64,000 nt of DNA from contig NC_072895.1 in the NCBI RefSeq assembly GCF_027943255.1, positions 21,550,001 to 21,614,000 on the forward strand, read 5' to 3'. This DNA comes from Anastrepha obliqua. Lineage: Eukaryota > Arthropoda > Insecta > Diptera > Tephritidae. The translations under genes and the position numbers were made by a program. Position 1 is the first letter of the stretch. Each line of letters begins with the position of its first letter. This document shows, one piece after another, positions 33,470 through 45,800 of the stretch. Below the pieces are notes generated by a model. It was given only the letters and a program-made list of their open reading frames with translations. It was not told where the DNA came from and made no database searches.

Positions 33470-34253
33470 CTAGCAAACCCGGCCCGGTTCGCTGGGCACA
33501 CTAAAATAGAATAGATATGGTTTAGAACAGAAAAGATATGGTTTTCATATTATTTATTTCTCTATTCTCATATTATTTATTTCTTTATTCAATACCACGT
33601 TTTGGTCTCTATCTCGAGACCCTAGTCACGGAGCGGCATGAAAAATACTCTGAACTAAAGCATTCACCAACAGCTTACATTTGATACCCATATTGTACAT
33701 ACACATCCGAAGGTTACCTGAGTCCAGTCACGGAGCGGCATGAAAAATACTCTGAACTAAAGCATTCACCAACAGCTTCCATTTGATACCCATATTGTAC
33801 ATACACACCCGAAGGTTACCCGGGTCCACGTTTTGACCTACATCTCGAGACCCCAGTCACGGAGTGGCATGGAAAATACTCTGAACTAAAGCATTCACCA
33901 ACAGCTTCAATTTGATATCCATATTGTACATACACACCCGAAGGTTACCCGGGTCCACGTTTTGACCTACATCTCGAGACCCCAGTCACGGAGTGGCATG
34001 GAAAATACTCTGAACTAAAGCATTCACCAACAGCTTCAATTTGATATCCATATTGTACATACACATCCGAAGGTTACCCGGGTCCACGTTTTGACCTATA
34101 TCTCGAGCCCTATACACCAATAGGCATCCAAACTATACGTAAACCATCTTCAATACCTACTTAACAATGTGTGTAAGTTTGGTTTAATTCGGTGCAAAGA
34201 CATGGCCGGTTAGCGAACACACCCAAAAAGTTGACTTTATTTTATATATAAGA
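33470..34253 (-). mobile_element. Helitron-like non-autonomous element, copy 2
   Basis: Read on the minus strand it starts A|TCTTATATATAAAATAAAGT and ends GGGCCGGGTTTGCTAG|T, with a hairpin formed by AGCGAACC and GGGTTTGCT. It carries three to four minisatellite units of 102-129 bases (about 33600-34110). It shares its 3-prime end with 373-1596 but has another 5-prime end. The block CATGTCTTTGCACCGA precedes the array here and follows it in copy 1. Confidence 0.7.
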
Positions 34254-34503
34254 TTTGACTTGAAAAATATTGCAAACATTGCATCAATTTAAAGTGAGAT
34301 AATTATGCGAGCACAAATGTATTAATGATAATTATTTTTTTTTTACAATGTTTCTAAATGCATTCAAAACTCATAAACGAATACTAAACTATGAAATTAA
34401 AAAAATGTCATTTTAAAATGTTTTAAGTTCACTATTCAAGTTTTATTTATTTACACACATTATTTTTTGTTGGAAGCATAAACACTCTCACATAATTTGG
34501 TTT
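34254..34503 (-). other. ALG3 3-prime flank
   Basis: AT-rich. Candidate untranslated region of ALG3. No exact polyadenylation signal is assigned. Confidence 0.35.
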
Positions 34504-35792
34504 TTATTTGAGTTTAGCCTTAATAATACCATCCGTCTCTTGGTCTTGCATCGATCTAATTGCGGCACTTTGTACTGTTGTTTTGAATAAATTTTTACCT
34601 ACACCAAATAACAACACGAAATGGCACACATGGAGTAGTCCACTGGAGATATCCGTACTTGGGTATGTATTCCAGCACAGTTCAATTAAACCAAGCAATA
34701 GAAATCGTATACCTAAACTATAATCCGTGGTCCATGTGAGGTAAGGCAATGAATGAAAGTACCAAACGTAGAATTGGTAGTGCAAAGAACGTGCGCACAC
34801 CAATCCAATGAAATTGCACAAGAAGAATGGTAAGATTGCGAGTTGTGTACACCTTTCGAAGTGTATAGAAACCTTTTGCTCATTCTCTAAAACTAAATCT
34901 TGGTTTTGGGGTGGCCTTTTTAGTCCAGTTGTTTTTTGTAGTCCCTTCTCGAATGAGTTTAAGAAAGCCTGTTGGTCGGGTGTTAATTCCTCTTCTTTTT
35001 CGAGCAGCTTTGGTTCTTTAATTTTATTGTTCTTTTTTGCTCCTTTACTATGAATTCCCTTTATTTCCAGATTTTTGCGTTGGATTTGTGGCTGCAACTG
35101 ATCTTGTAGTGCTCGTAGGCGTACATAGTTCTTAAAAAATGTGTACACCGGCTTAGCAAATAATGCTAGAAGTAACAAATGGGCTACCAGCAGAGAAGTG
35201 TGAAAAATTTTATCTTCAAACAAATCGCGCGACAGGAACCTGTAGTTAACGGTCCATTTGTGTTCAAATATACGTCCAAAATTGAAACTGCCTCTTATGT
35301 ATTGCATAGGATATGTAATCAAAAAAGGAGCTCCCAAAAGTATCTGTAAACAGCCGCAAACTGCTAACTGTAGGAAGGTTTTAAAGTAACCCAAATTTGC
35401 CAAGTAAAACAGTAGCAATGCAGGTGCAAATAGTAAAATATTCATTTTTACGCCTACTGCCAGACTAAAGAACGTACTACCAAGAGTCCAATGTCGATCC
35501 AAGAATAAGTTAAGGGCAGCGTATAAGAATAATATGGCTATGGGATCATTGAAAAGCCGCAGAACGTAAATAGAATGTATGCGATATGAGGTAAAGGCAC
35601 TTATCACCAGCACATATGGTGGGACCTTGCGGCTTTTAGTGTAGAGGCGGAGCACAAGCCACATTTGTACCAGGTATATGCACACAAATATATATTGTGC
35701 AAGGCGTATATTTTGCCCATGTGATGTTATATAGTAAAGTCCCGAATATATATATACAAATGCTGCAGGATATACTAACGGTCCGGTATCAC
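34504..35792 (-). CDS. Alg3: ALG3 exon 2
   Basis: Starts at 35792, upstream of the first in-frame Met of this exon, because the spliced frame [15 protein letters not shown] continues into it. Ends at the stop at 34504. Confidence 0.95.
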
Positions 35793-38641
35793 CTACAAAA
35801 AAACAAAAAAATTGTTTGTTAGAATTTTAAGTCAAAAACTTAAATACGTATATTCAAAATTTTCGTAAATTGTTAGTGGTTTGGTTTTCTTAAAATAAAT
35901 TTGAAATAACTTAAAAATTAGTATATAAATTAATATAAGAAAATTTAAATCGACTTTATCGGTGTCACTCTATGTCAAGCATTTCAATTTACACTGTCAT
36001 TGTGAACGGGTAAACATCTGTGAATTGCTAATGAAAGTGGAAGAAGCAACCTTTCTATGTGAAGCATGGTCGTTGCTGTTACCGCATAGGAATGTCCCTA
36101 TCCGAAGGAGTTATCGTAAAAATGATTTCGTCAGCCAAGTCAATAAATCTGCGCGCAGTTCGCCAGTTATCAAATCGTGCTATTAATTGCTATTCGTCAG
36201 AAAATTTGGCATTGCAGTCAAAATCACAAAGACGTTGCTTCGCCGGGTGGAATGGACGTGATAAAACATTGCCAAAGTTGCTGTTGACAGTAACACCCGC
36301 ACAGCAGCAGCGGTTTGAAATACATCTTTCAAATATTTTGGACGCCAAGGACTATTACCAGATATTAGGTGTAGCTAAGAACGCCAATTCGAAAGACATC
36401 AAAAAGGCGTACTATCAGTTGGCTAAGAAATACCATCCTGACACAAACAAAAGCGATCCAGATGCGGGCAAAAAATTTCAAGAAGTTTCTGAAGCATACG
36501 AAGTTCTTAGCGATGACACTAAGAGGCGCGAATATGACACATATGGTCAGACTTCTGAGAATATGGGACGAGCTGGAGGCTTTGGAGGACAGGGCCCACA
36601 GGGATTCTCGCAAAATTGGCAATTCCGTTCTACAATAGACCCCGAGGAGTTGTTTCGCAAAATATTTGGAGATGCTAACTTTCGAAGCAATAGTTTTGAT
36701 GAGTTTGCTGACTCAAAATTTGGTTTTGGTGCTGCACAAGAAATTGTGATGGATTTGACCTTTGCCCAAGCGGCGCGAGGCGTTAACAAGGATGTCAACG
36801 TAAATGTTGTTGATACATGTGGAAAATGCAGTGGATCAAAGTGCGAACCTGGTACCAAGCCCGGACGCTGCCAGTATTGTAACGGCACAGGCATGGAAAC
36901 TATTTCGACTGGTCCTTTCGTTATGCGTTCAACTTGCCGTTATTGCCAAGGCACGCGTCAATACATAAAATATCCATGTGCTGAATGTGAAGGCAAAGGT
37001 CAAACGGTGCAGCGCAAGAAGGTTACCGTCCCTGTGCCGGCAGGTATAGAGAATGGTCAAACAGTACGAATGCAGGTTGGGCGTAAAGAACTTTTCGTTA
37101 CCTTCCGTGTTGAGCCCAGTAAGTATTTTAAACGAGAAGGCGCTGATGTACACACCGAAGCAGCGATTTCGCTTTCCCAGGCGGTATTTGGCGGTACTAT
37201 ACGCGTGCAAGGCGTATATGAAGATCAGTGGATTAATATACCTCCGGGTACACCTTCGCACCATAAAGTTTACCTACGTGGGAAGGGTCTAAAACGTGTA
37301 AATGCGCATGGACATGGCGATCATTATATTAATATAAAAATTGAAGTACCTAAAAATCTTACACAAGAACAAAAAGCATTGTTGGAAGCTTATGCAGAAT
37401 TGGAAACAGACACACCGGGACAAATCAATGGTATTACGAGAAAAAAAGATAATACCAAGAAAGCTACGTAATTACACTTAAAACAACTATTCTTTACATA
37501 CTGTAGTAGTTATTTAACAAACGTTTTTTGTTACAGAACAGCGGACACCCCGAACACGTTCCTATCGAAAATTAAATCGCTCTTTAATAGACAGTCCAGT
37601 TAATATTAAGGGATATGAGTGTGTGTATGGGTAGGACTAAGTGATCACTCCGTTATTTCACGAACGATTTGATCGACCAAACAATTGATTGCTTTATTGT
37701 TTTAGTTAGTTAAATAGACGATGATATCAAAATAAAATAAATTACTATTATATTAGCTGTAAATACGAATGATATTGTACTTTTTACTATGATTTGATGA
37801 AAGAAATATTAAATGAAATATGAGGTCAGACACAACAACCATTACATCACAGCATGATATTCCTATATGTGCTACTGGAACGAGTTGGGTATATAATTGG
37901 CTAATGACTGGTGAAACAGCTGCATCTCCACAAACAATAATAACTTTACATTTTCTGTAAAACTCTCATTTGAGACATAATTGTATATTTTAACGGGGGA
38001 AAAAAAGGAAAAGATGTTCTTTGCAGAACAGATTAATGGAACTTCCTCTAGGCAGCTTTTTGGATGAAGTAAACGTGTCAGATTGGATACATATTTGTTT
38101 GACATGATTTATATAATTTACGATCTTCGAAATTAATATCAACATGCTTCAAAAGATCTACATAGACTTAGTCGTGCAACGAGCATAAAAAATCTTGCGT
38201 TTTAACGTGATTATTAGACCAACTATAACCTCATTTGGCTTATGCCGGCACCATAAATATACACTTTGGTTAAGGTCTCTTTGGATTAAAAATAGATTAC
38301 GAGCACACAGCTGTCAAATCTCTATGAAGTGCTTTTAAAATGAAAAACTAACCTTTGAGTAGAGCATAATTTAAGGTTCCATTTAGAAATCCTTCGCATT
38401 CTTGCATGTAAGCGATCCAATCTATTTCTGTATAAGGTACACGCCATATCACCAAAACATTTAGTAGCAGCTCCGCCAATAAAATTAATATCGTTACCAC
38501 AGGTAATGCCGCGGGATCAAACACCAAATACTTTACATACTCGAATGTTACATACTTTTTAAGTAATTGCTTGATATTAGTTTGATTGTTTACGTATTTA
38601 TTGTTGCCCGGTGGGTGGTTTCTAATTTTTAATGGCGGCAT
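34504..38641 (-). CDS. Alg3: ALG3 (l(2)not): Dol-P-Man alpha-1,3-mannosyltransferase, two exons
   Basis: Exon 1 is 38641-38353 (donor G|GTTAGT) and exon 2 is 35792-34504 (acceptor TTGTAG). The phase-1 join reads [13 protein letters not shown]. The product is about 525 residues, a usual ALG3 length. It is an ER multipass GT-C enzyme that adds the sixth mannose, from dolichol-phosphate mannose, to the lipid-linked Man5GlcNAc2 precursor. Family marks seen: [52 protein letters not shown], and the aromatic region [20 protein letters not shown] (its first residue reads C in this copy). A Lys/Glu-rich loop lies in exon 2 between membrane segments. The N-terminus is cytosolic and polar. The intron (35793-38352) contains Tid on the other strand. 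Its Drosophila name, lethal(2) neighbour of tid, fits this context. Confidence 0.95.
36092..37603 (+). CDS. l(2)tid: Tid/DNAJA3 mitochondrial DnaJ co-chaperone, two exons
   Basis: Exons 36092-37467 and 37537-37603, for 480 residues. The open frame reaches back to a GTG at 36059, but the first ATG is 36092, with another at 36122. The Ser/Arg-rich N-terminus looks like a mitochondrial presequence. Then come a J domain ([23 protein letters not shown] in KKYHPDTN), a Gly/Phe region ([12 protein letters not shown]), four CxxC zinc-finger repeats (CGKC, CQYC, CRYC, CAEC), and the C-terminal substrate domain ([13 protein letters not shown]). J domain proteins stimulate mtHsp70 ATPase. After KKA the frame meets a GTAATT donor. 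A 69-bp intron with a TTTTTTGTTACAG acceptor leads to [20 protein letters not shown], like the conserved FLSKLKKMF end of DNAJA3. Intron retention would end the protein at KKAT. Nested in the ALG3 intron on the opposite strand. Confidence 0.93.
37604..38352. other. ALG3 intron and Tid 3-prime flank
   Basis: AATAAAATAAAT near 37730 is a candidate polyadenylation signal for Tid. Otherwise AT-rich intron sequence with no coding evidence. Confidence 0.5.
38353..38641 (-). CDS. Alg3: ALG3 exon 1
   Basis: ATG at 38641. 96 codons plus one base, covering the N-terminal cytosolic tail, the first membrane helix ([19 protein letters not shown]) and the conserved luminal loop. Confidence 0.93.
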
Positions 38642-39644
38642 TTGCTCCAGCTCAGCAACCGCACGCCACTCTTTTTGTATTTGCTTTGTGGTTTTTGTCT
38701 GTTGCTCGCTTTGTTGTAGTAGTTTTGTACAATGTACTCACCTGTCAGTTTTCGTGTCAAAGGGGCGAGGGCGATCCAATCAGTTTATGAATTTCATAGT
38801 TGATTAGTAAAATATTTGATATTTAACTCTGCTGAAACCAAAATAAAAAATAAATAAAAACAAGAACACAAAAAAAAAACCGAGATTCGTAGAGTGGCAC
38901 ACCATGGAGAGAATACAGAATTTGACGCCTTCTGAAAAGTGCTACTTTATTTTTCGCAATTTTGACAGCCGGTGACGTCAGTACAGAATATAAACAATCT
39001 TTTCTTTACAAATTAGTTGTTTATGAATATTGTGACTTTTAAAATTTGTGATTTTTAAATTAAACAAAATAACTAAAATTAGATACCGCGTGTTAAATTG
39101 TGAAAGCACGAATTAAACCAATATCGTTTTCTTGCTTTTTTGCCAATGACGCCGTGGCAGGAAAATGTATATAGAACTTTGTGTGTTGACAGTTTCCACT
39201 TGCGTTCGCTTACTCTTCCTCTTCTTTTTGTTTGTATCTTCGCTGTACTGGCGTCACGGCAAATGGGAAGGCGCGATATCGTATTCTATAATTTTTGTAT
39301 CTGTAAAAAGTTAATTACTTAACGCCTTTATTGCAAAGCTTTTATTTTTATTGTTTAGCCGATAGCCCTGGTTGCTAGTGCTGTAAACATATTAATTTAT
39401 AATTTAATAAATAAATAATATTTTTATAATTTCTTTACACAAGTAATTCGCCTTGAGATCTGAACAGCTGATTTTGACAATAAAGTTGCCTAAAAATTAA
39501 TATATATGTAAATGTTGTTGTTGCTCAAACGATATCGCCTTCCAGATATGTATGTAAAAATGGTAATTTTGTAGATTTTTGGGTGGAAAATAATCGGGTA
39601 CGATTTACTAATTTTTAGTACATTTTTACTTGATATTTATTTAC
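38642..39644. other. ALG3 upstream region and spacer
   Basis: The first 200 bases are the likely ALG3 leader and promoter, with no assignable core motif. The remainder is AT-rich, with two short open frames that have no recognisable features. Confidence 0.35.
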
Positions 39645-39895
39645 TCAAACCTCCGAGTGTATATTTATAACTTTCACTATTATCTAATAGTGGTGGTCTC
39701 TCGGCAAGTAATGGCACACCTCCGAGTGTATTTCTGCCATGAAAAAGCTTCTCATAAATATCATTTGCCCTTTGGAGTCAGCATAAAACTGTAGGTCCCC
39801 CCATTTGCAGAACGACATCAAGACGCACCTCACAAATAGGACGAGGAGCTTGGAGGAGCCAAACATCTAAGAGAGGTGTATGCGCCAATTATTTA
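39645..39895 (+). mobile_element. tRNA-headed SINE, 5-prime truncated
   Basis: Contains two copies of CTCCGAGTGTAT (39653 and 39720), then TTTCTGCCATGAAAAAGCTT, GTAGGTCCCCCCATTTGC, and ends TGCGCCAATTATTTATT. The head is missing. Confidence 0.8.
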
Positions 39896-40965
39896 TTTAA
39901 TATTTTTAACTCATTGTTTTATTAATTGAACTAAATATTGATATACAGTTTGAAATGTTCGGATTCATACTTTTATGCCAAGTCTAATTTTTGTTTTAAA
40001 AAAATTTTCTAAAAGCGCAATGAACCATATACACGTTAACATCGATTTACAAGAAAACCATTTAAAAAAGGTTTTTGGTGGGACAGCAGTGGATACTTTT
40101 TTTGGTTCAAAACACTATTAAGTAACAAGAACTATCATTGAATATGCAAGAATGACGGAATTCATTCAAAATATGAACTGCAGAAATTTGTTGTAAATAT
40201 TTTAAATTTGGCATTCTCTTGTACTGGCAACATACGACACGTTTTTCCCCAATATGGTGAATTATTCCTTTTAACCCGAAATTGGTTAACCATTTAGTTA
40301 CTTAAAATGAACATTTGTTAATGAAAGTCTGATTAGCTGGCTTCGTTAATTGTGAATATTTAAGAAAAGAATGAATAAAACACCATTGTGAATACTTATT
40401 AATTGAACATCAAGGCGAATAGAGCAACTCTACCGTTCTTGATTGAACATCAGCTGAGTTTTGTTTACAATTACTAAATTATCTTATCACTGAATTGTTT
40501 GGTCTTCTTCGATTTAGTTTGTTGTTGTTGTTGAAGTGGTTGAGTATTTCTACTGAAATAATCCTAATTAGCGACCAGCACCGTTTTAGTACCACTGTCC
40601 TCGTATGATGAGTTCTTGTTTTTTTTTGTGTAAGAATAAAGTACATCAAATTTTCATCAAACTTTTATTGTCACTTCGTGTTTTAGTTGTATGCTTCCTT
40701 TTTTATATTTTCAACTAAACATTTTTTAGTCGTATTTTATAAAAATAATTAAAAAGCTTTTGCACGACATTCATTCCAACAGTATTTCTGTTTCGTATCA
40801 TCCTTTTAAGTTCTCAAGCTTTTAAAAAACACCCGACACATATCCAAAATTTGGTCAATAATAAATTCAACTTCCGAAAAAAAATGTTTTTGCTGTTTTT
40901 ATATAACTAACTTTCGACGATAATGGTGCTTTGAGAGCTGAAGCCTTGATTTTAACCCAACGTTG
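39896..40965. other. AT-rich spacer
   Basis: Only short AT-rich frames. No element boundary recognised. Confidence 0.35.
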
Positions 40966-41410
40966 TAGCTTCTTCTTCTTCTTGATTGATGCGATAAAGG
41001 CTTACGCAATTTTGACCGAATTTAATAAAGCGCACTAGGTGTTTCTTTCTCGTGCTAATCTGCGCCAGTTGGACGCACCAAGTGAAGCCAAGTCCTTCTC
41101 CACCCCCTCTTTCTAATGTAAAGGAGGCCTTCCTCTTCCTCTGCTCAGATTTGGAGCGTTTATATCCATTCGGAAGACTTCCGCAGAATCTTTCTCTCAG
41201 ACACTGCAAAGGATGCCTCATCGGATGTTGTTATCGTCCAAGATTCTGTGCTTGTCAAACACCAAAACTGTCAAATCTCCACGGAAAAAGTGCTGTAACT
41301 CCTTCAATTTTGCTCTGATTGTCTTGAAACTTTGACATATAACCGTTCAGTAAAATTTTTCTCTCTGAACACTCCAAGAGACGTCTCATCGTCAAGAGAG
41401 GATTTTATTA
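40966..41410 (-). mobile_element. RTE-type LINE, 3-prime end only
   Basis: Reverse-oriented copy of the last part of 57608-60887. It starts at the (CTT)n tail, TTCTTCTTCTTCTTGATTGA, then AAGGCTTACGCAATTTTGAC, GCACCAAGTGAAGCCAAGTC and AGGCCTTCCTCTTCCTCTGC. It is strongly 5-prime truncated, as is usual for LINEs. A second damaged copy of the CACTCCAAGAG segment lies at about 41370. Confidence 0.85.
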
Positions 41411-42857
41411 CTCATTTGACTGCTTAGTCCAAAGTGGCACTTGTTAGCAAGAGAGATTCTCCGTCTGATTTCAACGCAAGGATTTATAATAATTCCTTAA
41501 ATTTATTATAAAATATGAACATGAAATGAAGACCTATGTGCGATTAATTAATAATGCGGGCTAATGATGATTTAATCAACGATTTCGTTACCTATTTCGA
41601 TAGAATTTTTGTCTCTTTTTACAGATCCATCAACATTTCAAGGAACTATTTCTCCTCCCAGGCCGATGAGCTTTTTTTTTTTCATTGTCCTTTGCGTTAC
41701 GTGATTTTTTATATACAAATTTTTGTAAAGAAAAATTAAAATACATTTTTTTATAAAGTTTAAGTACTAATAAACAATGTATACACTTTTTTTATATAAA
41801 ATTTTCTTCTAAAAACAGATTTTCTTTTAGCGTATTTTTGGCGCTGCTGGACGTACATATGTAACCCCTTAAAGGAAATAATATATAGTACATATAAGTA
41901 TAATGGATGGGTGCATCGCAAACTTCATTCTGGGCATTCTTGGTATTAGACTTAATTCATCCCTATTAAATAATTTGTTTATTTACTCATTATCTCTGTA
42001 CGTATGTATCTTATCGCGAGACTTTTATTGTTTACTGTGCCAATCACTTATTGGCCGATGTAGATGTGTTAGCGCTTTCATAGCGACTACAAATTCCTTT
42101 TTATCATGTTTATGTGTTTATACATACATACATACATACATACATACATACATACATGTAGTATACAAGTATATCTAATAGGTCAGTAGAAAAATTGACT
42201 TAATACACCGGTACACAACATCTTATCCACTGCTTTTAATTATAAAATAATAAATAATTTATGTTTTCCATGGGTGTAAGCAACATAAGGCCCACATATT
42301 GGACTGTGTGAAAGTTACTATTGCAATACTAAACATACATACATACATACATTAACTCATCTAGGTATACAGCACATATCAGCGGTCTTGTTTTTATGAG
42401 AAGTTTTTTCATGGTAGAATTTGCCTCGATTTTTTGTTTACCTGCCAGGGCTTATACGATTTTTGAAGTAGTAATCGAGCACGCAAGCTTGTAGAAAAAT
42501 TTCTCTAACTAGGGGAAGAAAGAATTAACTGCGTGGAAGGAAGTTTTGTTATGCTGGTATATTTGACTTGGCATTCCTTTAAGCGATCCGCTGAAACTTG
42601 TAAAAAAGTGTTTTTAGCCGAATTAAATCTTGTTTCAAACAGCGGAGGTATTTTTCCTTTTTTTCACTCACACAAAATTTGAATCGTTCAAGTCGCCCTT
42701 CCTTTGACTGCTCATTCTCAATATCTTGTGGCACAGCCCGGTTCGTTTGAATAGAGGCGCTCAGTTGGCCTACATTATTTGCGCATAAAAGCTGTGAAAA
42801 AAGATCGTTTTTTAAACATTCATTGTGTTTGGTTGAAAACTTCTTAATTCTAACAAA
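41411..42857. other. spacer with CATA microsatellites
   Basis: Contains (CATA)n at 42117-42156 (about 10 units) and a shorter run at 42331-42350. Otherwise AT-rich. A Tc1-like leader probably begins somewhere after 42560. Confidence 0.6.
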
Positions 42858-45800
42858 ATGGGAATGCAGAAAGATTTAAAAGATCGCGAAAAAGGACAAA
42901 TCGATATCTTGAGTTCAGAGGAACTTTAAAATTGCCAAATTGCCACAATGATTGGTCGAAGTCCAAATGTTGTCGATCTTTGGTAAGAACTGCAAAGGCA
43001 GAACTGCGATGGCTTTGACACCGAAGGAAATCTGCAAGATCCTTAGGACTGCATCAAATTTCGCTCTTCCTACAGAAAAACTTAAAGAAATAGCAAAAGT
43101 TGTCGCCAGCAAATCACCGTTCGAAGGGCTATTCTAAATGTGCCACATCTGAAGCATAAAAAATTACAAAAAAAAAAACACTATTTTGCAAGGGACTACA
43201 AGGCTTGGAGTTCTGTTACAAATAACGATGCCGGTGAATGGAAAAAAGTAGTATGTATTTAGTGATGAAAAGAAGTTCAATCTGGATGGGCTGGATGGCT
43301 AGAATTACTATTTCCATGGCTTAAGAAAGGAGGAAAGATACTTGAGTCGACACCACAGCCGTGAAGATGGTGTTATGGTATGGGGAGCAACATCGTAGAG
43401 TAACTGCGGGTATTGTGGTATACCCATTTTATTTTCGTCTATAAAATCGTTACATTTCATTTGATTTGAATGAAAATTTATCAACAATATGCTACCGTTA
43501 TTAAGTTCAAATAAACCTAGCTTCAAAAGCCTTAGAGCCGCGAGTTTCAGAAATATTTAAGAAAGTACTGCAAAAGACGGAAACAAGCCCTTGAAGAAAT
43601 TGGCGGGTAATGTGGTATACCTTATTCTGGTAATGTGGTATAGTATACCACACTACCCGCATATGATGCCTTTAATAATAAGTCAGTTACTTTTGATTGA
43701 TAACTAAAATTTTATTGCGAACCATTTAAAAAAGGATTATGAACTGAATTAAAACATATTGAACAAAAATATTTTATACTTCAATTTACAAAAAACGCAA
43801 CAATACAATTCATATCACTTGTAAGAGTATTACTTACAAGAATCGCAAAGAAAAATAGCACTTCGATTGGGAATACACTTTTCGTGGGCCCAAATTTGTT
43901 CGCATTGCAGACAAGAGGTCCAAGGCTTCATTATTATATCCTCCCATAAATTTTGCCACAGTAGTTGCAAGAGGATTCTTTTGTTGGTGGAACATCTGGA
44001 AACTCCTCTTCACTGTCACTTGAGTGCGAGTCAACAAACAATTTGGTAGAAATATTTTTTTTATTAGAGGGTTTTGGGGATGGATTAACCGGAGCATTGC
44101 GTTTTCTGTTAATGCTTTCAATGCTCTGTAACAAATTACACTTATAAGGAGAAGTTGTTAAAACAGTTGTCTTTGTTTTCCGGCCTTTCCGATTAGGTGG
44201 AGGATCTCGTAGCTTTGGTGGTGGAGATATTTCCCAGGGAGTAACGAGTCCTCGGCTTGTGCTTGCTTCTATAAACAAATTAAATAGCGTTCCTAAAATT
44301 TCCATAGATTCTATTGCGAAACTTACGAATTTCAGGCTCAATTTCCATGGTTGATGCGCCTGGGGTTTCTTCTGTCGTTGAATTTATAGTTTCAACTGGA
44401 TCCTCTGAGAATACAATATATCTAGCAAGATTTTTTATATTTAAAACTGAATTGTACCTGATGATGATGAGTTCCCAGCTATAAAATCTGCATCTGTGAA
44501 AATATGTTTGTCAAACGGATAAATCCCCGTGGCTTTAAAACCATTTATTGCAATTTGTCCAGTTTGAACCCTCAAATAAGCCTTAGTAAATAGTCTTGCG
44601 ATATCAAAATGTGTAACTTTTCTGCCCTGTTCACGCATAAATCGTCTTATTTCGTCATTATAGTACTTCTTAAAAGGTCCCATAAAAGCCTTATCCAACG
44701 GTTGAAGTTTGTGTGTTGAATGGGATGACAAAGAAAGTATAGCCACATTGTGTTCGCGAGCTACATATGTATATCAATAACTTCTATATTGCGTGTGTGG
44801 CTATAATGCCCATCTAATATAAGAAGCAGAGGTTCAGACGGAGATGGTTTCGTTGCGCTTAAAAAATGCCTAAACCATTTCGTGAAGATGGGAATCTGAA
44901 CCCATCCAGACAAATGGCACGCCGAGTTTGAGCCAGGGGGGGCGTCTTTCATTATAAGAGGGTTATGGTTTTTTCGTGGAAAGATGAAAAATGGTGGTAC
45001 GAAACCACCTCCTGCGCTCATGCAAGTGATGACTGTAACAAGCGATCCTCGCTCAGCTGAAGTCATTGTTCCAATCTGTTTTTTTTTCCTTTCCGAGCGA
45101 TTATTTGTGCCTGCACGAAGGAAATACTGATATTCCGGTTTCGTCAACGTTCCAGATACGAGTAGGCGGACGATTATGTTTTGCGTTTTCTTCTTCCAGC
45201 AATTTGAAAAATATATCACCATTTTCTCGAGAAAAACCACGTGCACGGTCGACGCTTGTTCCAGTTGGCTTTCGAAAACTCAGAACATTTCGGTGTCGGT
45301 TACAGAAGCCTTTTAGCCAATCCTTGCCAGCGCACTCTTTAATAACGGAGAACTTATTGGGAATGTTGTTTCTTGTGGCAATTTGATAACACAATGACCG
45401 CACGTCTGCGCGTGTTAGTCCCCAGTACCTTGACTCCATTTCTAGTAAATATTTAACTAAGTCATTTTCAATTTCCGCTGTTAAAATCGGAGCTCGGCCA
45501 AGTTTAGTTGTCAACAGCTCCTCGATGGATTTCTCGCTTCTTGACATGCGCTGCAGAGTGGTATGGGGGCACTTAATTCTCTTGGAAGCCAAGAGAATAC
45601 CCATTTCACCTTTCCTAACCGCTTGGATAGCTTTTTTTATATCCTCTGCTTTCCATTTTCGTATTTCTCCTTTCTTCGGCATTTTTTTGATCGAGAGGGT
45701 AATATGGTACACTATACCACTTTAGCCGCCTTTACATATACCACAATAGCCGCATTAGAGTTTGAACAAATTAATTTTGAATAATTAAATATCGACCAAA

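Noticed and set aside
36059..36091. N-terminal extension [11 protein letters not shown] of Tid
   Set aside because: The codon at 36059 is GTG. The first ATG in frame is 36092, so the extension is not taken as coding.
40952..41318. Two overlapping open frames on opposite strands
   Set aside because: Both are readings of a truncated RTE 3-prime end, confirmed by match to 60380-60887 in reverse.
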